Assembly (NCBI GenBank): GCA_018054915.1
Contig: JAGPIR010000108.1
Span: forward strand, 1-5,258
Length of the DNA: 5,258 nucleotides
Source: Allobrachymonas sp.
Lineage (GTDB): Bacteria > Pseudomonadota > Gammaproteobacteria > Burkholderiales > Burkholderiaceae_C
Direction of reading: 5' to 3'
The position numbers and the translations under genes are program-made. This document shows, one piece after another, positions 1 to 5,258 of this stretch. Position 1 is the first letter of the stretch, and each line of letters begins with the position of its first letter. The notes under the pieces are model-generated. The model saw only the letters and a program-made list of their open reading frames with translations, did no database searches and was not told the origin of the DNA.

Positions 1-58
1 ACGACGGATGGATGCGCATGCAGCAAAGGCAGACAGCGTGTGCCAGATCATGGCGAGC

Positions 59-73
59 CCAGCCACTGGCTGG
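59..73. repeat. 15-nt palindrome
   Basis: CCAGCCA and TGGCTGG are exact reverse complements separated by one base (C66). Such a tight dyad with almost no loop is more like a dimeric protein-binding site than an RNA hairpin. No adjacent promoter or gene start was found to tie it to a regulator, so a role is not claimed. Confidence 0.5.
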
Positions 74-287
74 TATTGCTTGGGAATCGAGGTCCCGGCG
101 CGGCTGCCGCAACCGGCGCAGGGAATTAGCGCATACAGATGCGGGGCCGGCTGGATGTCCGAAGGGTTGTGCATACGCATGCCATTGTGCCCGAGTCAGT
201 TGATCTGCCTTGATATGGACGGTTTTCCCTGACGGGCCTTTCATTAGTGTGCCGCAAGGCTGTTTTTTGCTTAAGGAGGAGCGGCTT

Positions 288-509
288 TTGCAATGCCGGT
301 TGCCAGGGTCAGGCAGTCGAGACTGCTGCTTATGTTTCCGCTCCGTATTGTCATGGGGAGCCGTTCGCATGGGGTGGTTGCCACTCAGGATTGAGCGTGC
401 ACGCGGAGCCACAATCTTGCCTGCGGTGCGTCTGGTCATCGCAGCAAGGGAGGGTCTGAGTGGTTTGTGTACGATCCATCCAGCGGCTGGCACAATAGAA
501 TGTAAGTAA
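288..509 (+). CDS. Possible small hypothetical protein (weak)
   Basis: A TTG at 288 lies 7 bases after AAGGAGGA (273-280), the strongest Shine-Dalgarno-like match in the first 540 bases. The frame stays open for 73 codons to TAA at 507-509, ending 33 bases before usp. The product (starting M-QCRLPGSGSRDCC, ending HPAAGTIECK) has five Cys and matches no family I know. Against it: rare-looking codons (ATA, AGG, GGA, TTA) unlike those of usp and mfd, no hydrophobic core pattern, a TTG start, and an internal dyad at 313-326. The same Shine-Dalgarno could instead serve ATG 293 in another frame (33 codons, ending at 394), but at a longer spacing. It is listed only because the ribosome-binding site is good; it is more likely noncoding. 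Confidence 0.15.
   Translation: MQCRLPGSGSRDCCLCFRSVLSWGAVRMGWLPLRIERARGATILPAVRLVIAAREGLSGLCTIHPAAGTIECK
313..326. repeat. Short inverted repeat
   Basis: GCAGTC (313-318) and GACTGC (321-326) are exact reverse complements separated by GA. The 2-base spacer is too tight for a stable RNA loop with all six pairs, so if it matters it would be as a DNA dyad. It could well be chance. Confidence 0.35.
496..501 (+). promoter_or_regulatory. Possible -10 box for usp
   Basis: TAGAAT matches the sigma-70 -10 consensus at five of six positions and would place the transcript start near 508, giving a leader of about 35 bases with the usp Shine-Dalgarno inside it. No acceptable -35 hexamer lies 16-18 bases upstream and there is no extended TGn motif, so an activator would be needed or the call is wrong. 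TGGCAC at 488-493 resembles a sigma-54 -24 element, but the required GC at -12 is absent. Confidence 0.2.
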
Positions 510-542
510 CAGTCCGTGAACCCATTTGATTGAGGAGATTCC

Positions 543-986
543 ATGAAAATCCTGCTGCCCGTTGACGGCTCCGGCCTTTCGCTGCATGAAGTCCGTTTTG
601 CGCTGCGTCTAGTGAAGGATGGGCTCAAGGCCAGTTTTGTGTTGGCCAATGTGCAGGAGCCTGCTTCGTTCTATGAAATCATCACTGCCCGCAATGATGC
701 GCGGATGCTTGAAAGCGTACAACAGGAGGCCGGGGCCGACATGGTGGCACCCTCTGTCGGTTTGCTCAAGGAAGCGGGCGTGCCGTTTGATGTGGTGGTG
801 CTTGCGGGTGACCCGGCACCGGCCATTCTGGAACTCATTGAAGAGCGTGCGATCGACATGGTTGTGATGGGTTCGCGTGCACTTGGTACGATTCGTTCGG
901 CCCTGGAAGGGTCCACTTCGCGCAAACTGGTGCACGACGCACCGGTGCCGGTGCTGCTGGTCAAGGCGCCTGTCGAAGAAGGGTAA
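543..986 (+). CDS. Universal stress protein, UspA family
   Basis: This is a single-domain universal stress protein of 147 residues, the usual length for the family. These are soluble cytoplasmic alpha/beta proteins, normally dimers, that accumulate under starvation, oxygen limitation or other stress; many bind ATP. The N-terminus (MKILLPVDGS) has the first strand and the Asp at residue 8 that usually contacts adenine. The middle has the typical AGDPAPAILELIEE turn (88-101), followed by IDMVVMGSR (104-112). The C-terminal nucleotide motif, normally G-x2-G-x9-G-S, reads G110-SR-A113-x9-G123-S124, so the second glycine is alanine. The last strand is APVPVLLVK (133-141). The ATG at 543 is well supported: GAGGAG at 532-537 sits five bases upstream. 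It appears to be a stand-alone gene, with hairpins before the next gene. Family assignment is secure; the specific physiological role and whether it binds ATP are not known. Confidence 0.95.
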   Translation: MKILLPVDGSGLSLHEVRFALRLVKDGLKASFVLANVQEPASFYEIITARNDARMLESVQQEAGADMVAPSVGLLKEAGVPFDVVVLAGDPAPAILELIEERAIDMVVMGSRALGTIRSALEGSTSRKLVHDAPVPVLLVKAPVEEG

Positions 987-994
987 GCGCCGGT

Positions 995-1024
995 TGCCGT
1001 TACGGGTGTGCTGCGGCATTTTGT
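995..1024 (+). terminator. Candidate terminator after usp
   Basis: TGCCG (995-999) pairs with CGGCA (1014-1018) around a 14-base loop, and the 3' arm runs directly into TTTTGTT. It begins nine bases after the usp stop codon. The stem is short and the T-run is broken by G, so this would be a weak intrinsic terminator; a competing small hairpin, CCGT/ACGG, lies inside it. The perfect hairpin at 1071-1095 is an alternative. Confidence 0.3.
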
Positions 1025-1051
1025 TGTACATCCGACCCGGCGAGCCAGTTT

Positions 1052-1057
1052 TACAAT
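1052..1057 (+). promoter_or_regulatory. Possible -10 box for mfd
   Basis: TACAAT matches the sigma-70 -10 consensus at five of six positions, in the context GTTTTACAATCGG. No convincing -35 hexamer is at the proper distance; TTGTAC at 1024-1029 is about 22 bases away, too far. If used, transcription would start near 1064 and the mRNA leader of about 50 bases would contain the hairpin at 1071-1095. Confidence 0.25.
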
Positions 1058-1070
1058 CGGTTTTTAGCCA

Positions 1071-1100
1071 ACCCCTCCCCGTTGTGGCGAGGGGTATTTT
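1071..1100 (+). terminator. Perfect hairpin with short T-run before mfd
   Basis: ACCCCTC (1071-1077) and GAGGGGT (1089-1095) are exact reverse complements, seven pairs mostly G-C, with an 11-base loop and followed by ATTTTCGTTTG. It could be the intrinsic terminator of the usp transcript, although the T-run is short. It ends 19 bases before the mfd ATG, so it may also lie in the mfd leader. It contains the only Shine-Dalgarno-like sequence (GAGGGG) near mfd, and that lies too far upstream for normal spacing. Confidence 0.45.
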
Positions 1101-1114
1101 CGTTTGTCCCGTCC

Positions 1115-4100
1115 ATGCAACTGCCCAAGCTCGTTCCCGGTCAACGGTACACGCTGCCGCGCCCCCTTGCCAGCGCTGATGCCGCCTTGTTGGCGCAACT
1201 GGCCACAAACGACAAGAGTGCGGGACGCTGCACCGCCATCATCGCGGCCGATGCAGCAGACGCCCAGCGCCTGCTGGAGGAGTTGCCGTTTTTCGCCCCT
1301 CAGCTTCGTTGCGTGCTGTTCCCTGACTGGGAAACGCTGCCCTATGACAGTTTCTCGCCGCATCAGGACCTGATCAGCGAGCGCCTGGCTACGCTGTGGC
1401 GCATCAGCCAGCACCGCAAGGAGGACGGTGCAGATGTGGTGCTGATTCCGGCCACTACGGCGTTGTATCGCCTTGCGCCGCCGTCGTTTCTGGCGAGGTA
1501 TACCTTTGACTTCAAACAGGGGCAACGGCTGGACGAAGCAGCGCTTAAATCGCAGCTCACCATGGCTGGCTATGCGCACGTGAGCCAGGTGGTCAGCCCG
1601 GGAGAATATGCGGTGCGCGGCAGTTTGATCGACCTGTTCCCGATGGGGTCCCCGCGGCCGTACCGGGTAGATTTATTCGACGACGAAATCGACAGCATCC
1701 GCACCTTTGATCCAGACAGTCAGCGCAGTCTATACCCGGTGTCCGAGGTGCGTCTGCTGCCGGGACGAGAGTTTCCGATGGATGAGGCCGCGCGCAGCCA
1801 TTTCCGCAGCAAGTGGCGCGAATTGCTCGAAGGCGATCCGACCAAAAGCCGGATCTACAAGGATATGGGGGCGGGGCTTGCCACGGCTGGCATCGAATAC
1901 TACTTGCCCCTGTTTTTTGATGATACGGCGACGGTGTTTGACTATCTGCCCGCCGGAAGCACGCTGGTGTTGCACGATGATCTCGAAACCCCGTTTCAGC
2001 GATTCTGGCAGGACACCAAAGACCGTCACCGCCTGCTTAGTGGTGACCCGGAGCGCCCCGCGCTGGCGCCTGAAACACTGTTTTTGAGCGCCGAGCAGTT
2101 TTATGCACAAGCCAAGCGTTTCGCGCAACTGGCGTTGCGCTCCACCAGAGAAGGTGTACAAACGCAAGCCGATGACGCCACCTACGTGGAATTCGGTCCA
2201 CTGCCCAATGTCGCTGCCACGCGCGGCAGCGACGATCCGCTCATCCGTCTGCAGACGCATATTCGCAGCACGCCACATCGGGTGCTGCTGTTAGCCGAGA
2301 GTGCGGGCCGGCGCGAGAGTTTGCTCGATTTTTTGCGCGCCAGCCACGTACAGCCAGTGCTCATGGATACGCTGGCTGAATTTCAGGCTGGCATCGAAAA
2401 AGTGGGTTTGGCTACCTCTGCATTGGCACAGGGTTTCTCCTGGAGCGAACAGGCCATTGACTTGATCACCGAGACTGAACTGTTTGCAGGCAGTGGCGGG
2501 GTGCAGCACCGCCGGCGGCGCAAGCAAGAGCCGGCCAGCGATGTGGATGCGCTGATCAAGGATTTGAGTGAGCTCAATATGGGCGATCCGGTGGTGCACA
2601 GCGCGCACGGCATAGGCCGCTACAAGGGTCTGGTCAACATGGACATGGGCCAAAAAAATCCCGACGGTACGTCCACGTTGCAGGAGTTCTTGCATCTCGA
2701 ATACGCGGGTAATGCCACGTTGTATGTGCCAGTGTCGCAGCTGCACCTTATCAGCCGCTATACCGGCGTAAGCGCTGACGAGGCTCCGCTGCACAAACTC
2801 GGTAGCGGCCAGTGGGAAAAAGCCAAACGCAAGGCTGCCGAGCAGGTGCGCGACAGTGCTGCCGAACTGCTCAATATTTATGCCCGCAGAGCCCTGCGCG
2901 AAGGCCATGCCTTCCGTTTCAGCGCGGCCGACTACGAAGTGTTTGCCAACGACTTCGGGTTTGATGAAACAGCCGATCAGCTTGCCGCCATCCATGCCGT
3001 GATTCAGGACATGGTCTCACCGCGCCCGATGGATCGCCTTGTCTGTGGCGACGTGGGCTTTGGCAAGACCGAGGTGGCGTTGCGCGCCGCGTTTGTGGCT
3101 GTGACTGGCGGCAAACAAGTGGCGTTTTTGGCTCCCACTACATTGCTGGCCGAGCAGCACTACCAGACGTTGAAAGACCGCTTCGCCAAATGGCCGGTGA
3201 AAGTGGCCGAGATGAGCCGCTTTCGTTCCGGCAAAGAAATTACTGCTGCGCTCAAAGGCATTGAGGATGGCTCTGTCGACATCGTGGTTGGTACGCACAA
3301 ACTGCTGTCGGAAAAGACGCAGTTCAAGAACCTGGGCTTGCTTATCATCGATGAAGAGCACCGCTTTGGCGTGCGCCACAAGGAGCAGATGAAGCAACTG
3401 CGTGCCGATGTGGATGTGTTGACACTCACCGCCACCCCCATTCCGCGCACACTGGGCATGGCGCTGGAAGGGCTGCGGGATCTTTCCGTGATCGCCACCG
3501 CGCCGCAACGGCGGCTGGCCATCAAGACTTTTGTGCGCAGCGAAAACAGCGGTGTGATTCGCGAAGCCGTGCTGCGCGAATTGAAGCGCGGCGGACAGGT
3601 CTATTTCCTGCACAACGAGGTCGAAACCATTGAGAACCGCCGCCAGAAGCTCGAAGAAATCCTGCCCGAGGCGCGCATAGCCATTGCCCACGGCCAGATG
3701 CCAGAGCGTGAGCTGGAGCGCGTGATGCGCGACTTTGTGGCACAGCGTTTCAATATTTTGTTGTGCTCCACCATCATCGAGACCGGCATTGACGTGCCCA
3801 CCGCCAACACCATACTCATCAGTCGCGCCGACAAGTTCGGCCTGGCGCAGCTGCACCAGTTGCGCGGCCGTGTGGGCCGTAGTCACCACCAGGCCTATGC
3901 CTACCTGATGGTTCCTGATCTGGACGGGTTGACCAAGCAGGCGAGCCAACGGTTGGAAGCCATTCAGCAGATGGAAGAACTCGGTAGCGGCTTTTACCTG
4001 GCCATGCACGATCTTGAAATCCGCGGCGCGGGCGAGGTGCTGGGTGAAAACCAGAGCGGCAACATCATGGAAATTGGCTTTCAGCTTTACAACGAAATGT

Positions 4101-4606
4101 TGGCCGAAGCCGTCAAGCAACTCAAGGAAGGCAAGGAGCCCGATTTGCTCAGTCCCATGCGGGCCGTGACAGAAATCAACCTGCATGCTCCTGCGTTGTT
4201 GCCCGATGATTACTGCGGCGATGTGCATTTGCGCCTGTCGTTTTACAAAAAATTCGCGACCGCCAATTCCAGCGTGCAGGTGGATGCCCTGCTTGAAGAA
4301 CTGGTGGACCGCTTCGGAAAATTGCCACCACAAGCCGAAACGCTGGTTCAGGTGCACCGGCTGCGGGTGCTGAGCCAGCCTTATGGGGTGTTGAAAGTGG
4401 AAGCTGCACCCACCGTCATCACGATCACCTTCAAACCCAATCCCCCAGTGGATCCAATGGCCATCATCCAGTTGATCCAGAAAAACCGGCACATCAAGCT
4501 GGCCGGCAACGAAAAACTGCGCATCGAGCGGGCATTGGAAAAACCGCTCGATCGGGCCATGCTGGTGCGGGATGTGCTGCGGGGGCTGGGGCAGACGGCG
4601 GTGTAG
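1115..4606 (+). CDS. mfd: Transcription-repair coupling factor Mfd
   Basis: Mfd is a cytoplasmic ATP-driven DNA translocase. It recognises RNA polymerase stalled at a lesion, pushes it off the DNA and recruits UvrA to start nucleotide excision repair on the transcribed strand. The 1163-residue length fits the family (E. coli, 1148). In order: UvrB-like N-terminal module (about 1-350), with the UvrA-contact residues R168, R184 and F188 matching E. coli R165, R181 and F185; a linker domain; an RNA-polymerase-interaction domain starting at MGDPVVHSAHGIGRYKG (489 onward); translocase lobe 1 with Walker A GDVGFGKT (645-652), DEEH (746-749) and TATPIPRT (772-779); lobe 2 with STIIETGIDVP (885-895) and QLRGRVGRS (915-923); a translocation-in-RecG-type motif with RGAGEVLGENQSG from 970; and a C-terminal regulatory domain with DRFGKLP from 1065. 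ATG 1115 is preferred because MQLPKLVPGQRY is a typical start; an in-frame TTG at 1082 would add 11 residues encoded within the hairpin. Neither start has a clear Shine-Dalgarno. No frameshift or missing catalytic residue was seen. Confidence 0.98.
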   Translation: MQLPKLVPGQRYTLPRPLASADAALLAQLATNDKSAGRCTAIIAADAADAQRLLEELPFFAPQLRCVLFPDWETLPYDSFSPHQDLISERLATLWRISQHRKEDGADVVLIPATTALYRLAPPSFLARYTFDFKQGQRLDEAALKSQLTMAGYAHVSQVVSPGEYAVRGSLIDLFPMGSPRPYRVDLFDDEIDSIRTFDPDSQRSLYPVSEVRLLPGREFPMDEAARSHFRSKWRELLEGDPTKSRIYKDMGAGLATAGIEYYLPLFFDDTATVFDYLPAGSTLVLHDDLETPFQRFWQDTKDRHRLLSGDPERPALAPETLFLSAEQFYAQAKRFAQLALRSTREGVQTQADDATYVEFGPLPNVAATRGSDDPLIRLQTHIRSTPHRVLLLAESAGRRESLLDFLRASHVQPVLMDTLAEFQAGIEKVGLATSALAQGFSWSEQAIDLITETELFAGSGGVQHRRRRKQEPASDVDALIKDLSELNMGDPVVHSAHGIGRYKGLVNMDMGQKNPDGTSTLQEFLHLEYAGNATLYVPVSQLHLISRYTGVSADEAPLHKLGSGQWEKAKRKAAEQVRDSAAELLNIYARRALREGHAFRFSAADYEVFANDFGFDETADQLAAIHAVIQDMVSPRPMDRLVCGDVGFGKTEVALRAAFVAVTGGKQVAFLAPTTLLAEQHYQTLKDRFAKWPVKVAEMSRFRSGKEITAALKGIEDGSVDIVVGTHKLLSEKTQFKNLGLLIIDEEHRFGVRHKEQMKQLRADVDVLTLTATPIPRTLGMALEGLRDLSVIATAPQRRLAIKTFVRSENSGVIREAVLRELKRGGQVYFLHNEVETIENRRQKLEEILPEARIAIAHGQMPERELERVMRDFVAQRFNILLCSTIIETGIDVPTANTILISRADKFGLAQLHQLRGRVGRSHHQAYAYLMVPDLDGLTKQASQRLEAIQQMEELGSGFYLAMHDLEIRGAGEVLGENQSGNIMEIGFQLYNEMLAEAVKQLKEGKEPDLLSPMRAVTEINLHAPALLPDDYCGDVHLRLSFYKKFATANSSVQVDALLEELVDRFGKLPPQAETLVQVHRLRVLSQPYGVLKVEAAPTVITITFKPNPPVDPMAIIQLIQKNRHIKLAGNEKLRIERALEKPLDRAMLVRDVLRGLGQTAV

Positions 4607-4707
4607 TCGCAAAGCCCACCGTGAGGAATGGGGCGCGCAGGTAATCAGAGTATTCGGTGGCAGGCTGATCCAGCATGTGCGCAGATTTTGTCGCGTCGGG
4701 TTTCAAC

Positions 4708-4739
4708 GGATTTTCTCTGGCCTGCATGCAGAAAATTCC
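4708..4739. repeat. Inverted repeat with nested 10-nt palindrome
   Basis: ATTTTCT (4710-4716) is the exact reverse complement of AGAAAAT (4730-4736), extended outward by GG and CC with a one-base offset. Inside and overlapping the right arm is CTGCATGCAG (4722-4731), a perfect 10-base palindrome. It lies about 100 bases after the mfd stop and about 240 before the next start. As an RNA hairpin it lacks a following T-run, so a terminator is unlikely; a binding site is possible but no partner can be named. Confidence 0.4.
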
Positions 4740-4802
4740 GGCGAGCCCTGATTGAAGCTGGTGCGTGCGATGCGGCGGGAGTTTTCTCCATAAGCGGCGC
4801 AC

Positions 4803-4840
4803 CCCGCAAACACCCCCTGAAAAACCGTTTGCTACGCGGG
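4803..4840. repeat. Bulged inverted repeat
   Basis: CCCGCAAAC (4803-4811) can pair with GTTT (4827-4830) plus GCGGG (4836-4840), leaving the five bases GCTAC bulged; alternatively GCAAAC (4806-4811) pairs perfectly with GTTTGC (4827-4832). The loop is 15 bases. No T-run follows. It could be an mfd 3' mRNA structure or chance. Confidence 0.3.
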
Positions 4841-4890
4841 CACATCCGACGAGGCTATCCGGAGTGATTGAAGGATATTTTCCGAAAGCC

Positions 4891-4911
4891 AATACAGGCT
4901 ATCCTGTTATT
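4891..4911. repeat. Inverted repeat upstream of ytfE
   Basis: AATACAGG (4891-4898) and CCTGTTATT (4903-4911) pair over eight positions around the four-base spacer CTAT, with one extra T in the right arm. It is centred about 80 bases before the GTG start, in a position suitable for an operator or activator site. It does not match the NsrR or FNR consensus as I know them. Confidence 0.35.
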
Positions 4912-4968
4912 CTCGATTTTGTTTACTTGAGCAAAATGATCGGATAAAGTGAGAAGGCTGTTTTTATT

Positions 4969-4972
4969 GGAG
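4969..4972 (+). promoter_or_regulatory. Ribosome-binding site that fixes the ytfE GTG start
   Basis: GGAG lies eight bases before GTG 4981, a standard spacing. The nearby ATG at 4985 is in a different frame, so the Shine-Dalgarno together with the family alignment selects GTG as the start. Confidence 0.7.
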
Positions 4973-4980
4973 ATTGACCT

Positions 4981-5258
4981 GTGGATGCCTCTTTCACTGA
5001 AACCCTAACCTTGAATCCCGCCCGGCCCATTGGCCAGATTGCCGTGGAACTTCCTGGCTCCACCGCCGTATTTCGGCGACTCAAACTCGACTTCTGTTGT
5101 GGTGGTCAAGTCAGTCTGGAGGCGGCTGTTGCCGAGAAAGGCCTGAATCTGCAGGACGTGTTGGCCGAATTGATGCCGCTGCAACGCTCCAGCGCGCCAA
5201 CAGCCATTACCGAACCTGCCGCGCTGATCGACCACATTCTTGCGCGTTACCACGAGGT
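4981..5258 (+). CDS. ytfE: Iron-sulfur cluster repair di-iron protein, YtfE/ScdA/RIC family (partial, 3' end missing)
   Basis: RIC proteins are cytoplasmic di-iron hemerythrin-like proteins that help restore iron-sulfur centres damaged by nitric oxide or peroxide. Only the first 92 residues are in the window; the family is usually about 220-250 long. Residues 16-66 form the ScdA N-terminal domain, with PIGQIAVELPGSTAVFRRL followed by the diagnostic LDFCCGG (Cys39, Cys40). After a short linker the hemerythrin-like domain begins with ALIDHILARYHE (81-92); His85 aligns with E. coli YtfE His84, an iron ligand. The remaining ligands lie beyond the window edge. The leader of about 15 residues before the conserved part is slightly longer than in E. 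coli. The start is GTG with GGAG eight bases upstream. The 374-base gap after mfd suggests its own promoter. In related bacteria these genes are often induced by nitric oxide, but no known NO-regulator site was recognised here. Related names include norA, scdA and ric. Confidence 0.93.
   Translation, partial: MDASFTETLTLNPARPIGQIAVELPGSTAVFRRLKLDFCCGGQVSLEAAVAEKGLNLQDVLAELMPLQRSSAPTAITEPAALIDHILARYHE

Larger units (their letters stand above)
1..542. other. Unassigned region upstream of usp, no recognisable gene
   Basis: No reading frame on either strand in this stretch gives a protein I recognise. The short frames overlap each other in several phases and are rich in Cys, Trp and Arg, as expected of untranslated GC-rich DNA. 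No tRNA or rRNA segment was seen. It holds a perfect odd-length palindrome at 59-73, a smaller one at 100-110 (GCGGC-T-GCCGC), a dyad at 313-326, a strong Shine-Dalgarno-like AAGGAGGA at 273-280, and a T-run at 262-267 behind a very short GC hairpin (GCC-GCAA-GGC, 251-260). The last 30 bases form the usp translation start region. It may be a long intergenic or regulatory spacer, or the remains of a decayed gene; the sequence alone does not decide. Confidence 0.6.
4607..4980. other. mfd-ytfE intergenic region
   Basis: This spacer of 374 bases has no reading frame on either strand with a recognisable product or matching ribosome-binding site. It is less GC-rich than the genes toward its 3' end, as expected of a promoter region, and holds inverted repeats at 4708-4739, 4803-4840 and 4891-4911, plus a small GGAG-TTTT-CTCC hairpin at 4778-4789. 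No strong terminator follows mfd: GCCC (4614-4617) and GGGC (4630-4633) can pair but there is no T-run. No clear FNR-type, NsrR-type or sigma-54 sequence was recognised upstream of the repair gene. Confidence 0.6.

Noticed and set aside
488..505. Sigma-54-like TGGCAC upstream of usp
   Set aside because: The -24 element looks right but the invariant GC at -12 is absent at the required spacing.
609..1208. A 199-codon minus-strand frame across usp
   Set aside because: It covers the reverse of a confident usp gene and the spacer, and its product is Arg/His-rich with no family resemblance.
3017..4612. A 531-codon open frame on the minus strand opposite the second half of mfd
   Set aside because: It is fully antisense to the conserved helicase region of mfd, has a low-complexity His/Gln-rich product with no recognisable domain, and is the usual by-product of codon bias in a GC-rich gene.
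4494..4892. Open frames in both directions over the mfd-ytfE spacer, the largest being 132 codons on the minus strand
   Set aside because: It overlaps the mfd 3' end antisense, and neither it nor the plus-strand frames (4628-4867, 4765-4947) has a recognisable product or convincing ribosome-binding site.
4927..4940. FNR-like sequence TTGAG-CAAA-ATGAT upstream of ytfE
   Set aside because: The left half is close to TTGAT, but the right half does not resemble ATCAA, so the dyad symmetry needed for an FNR/DNR site is missing.
4919..4948. Possible sigma-70 promoter TTGTTT/GATAAA upstream of ytfE
   Set aside because: Only three of six and four of six positions match, with an 18-base spacing, which is too weak to list as a promoter.
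543..5258. A single stress/repair operon usp-mfd-ytfE
   Set aside because: The genes are separated by 128 and 374 bases, with hairpins in the spacers, so shared transcription is not supported; the shared stress theme may be coincidental.

Overview
This is a GC-rich bacterial window whose gene content and protein style point to a betaproteobacterium, probably Burkholderiales. That placement rests on the look of the Mfd N-terminus (MQLPKLVPGQRYTLPRP) and on general codon use, and is an inference rather than a search result. All confident genes lie on the + strand.

Layout: 1-542 has no recognisable gene. It holds a 15-nt palindrome, a second short dyad, and one weak small reading frame (288-509) with a strong Shine-Dalgarno but no recognisable product. 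At 543-986 is a single-domain universal stress protein (UspA family). The 128-nt gap 987-1114 carries two hairpins that could end the usp transcript and a possible -10 box for the next gene. At 1115-4606 is a complete transcription-repair coupling factor, mfd (1163 aa), with all its helicase motifs and UvrA-contact residues intact. The 374-nt gap 4607-4980 has no convincing gene but contains three inverted repeats. At 4981 a GTG start with a good Shine-Dalgarno opens a YtfE/ScdA/RIC-type iron-sulfur-cluster repair protein, which runs off the window after 92 residues.

The three recognised genes all have stress or damage-repair roles: general stress (Usp), clearing of stalled RNA polymerase and strand-specific excision repair (Mfd), and repair of iron centres after nitrosative or oxidative damage (RIC). 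The gaps, the candidate terminators and the long mfd-ytfE spacer argue against one operon, so the link is thematic at most. I see no mobile element, CRISPR array, tRNA, rRNA or novel multi-gene system. This reads as ordinary chromosomal sequence with a few small regulatory puzzles in the spacers.
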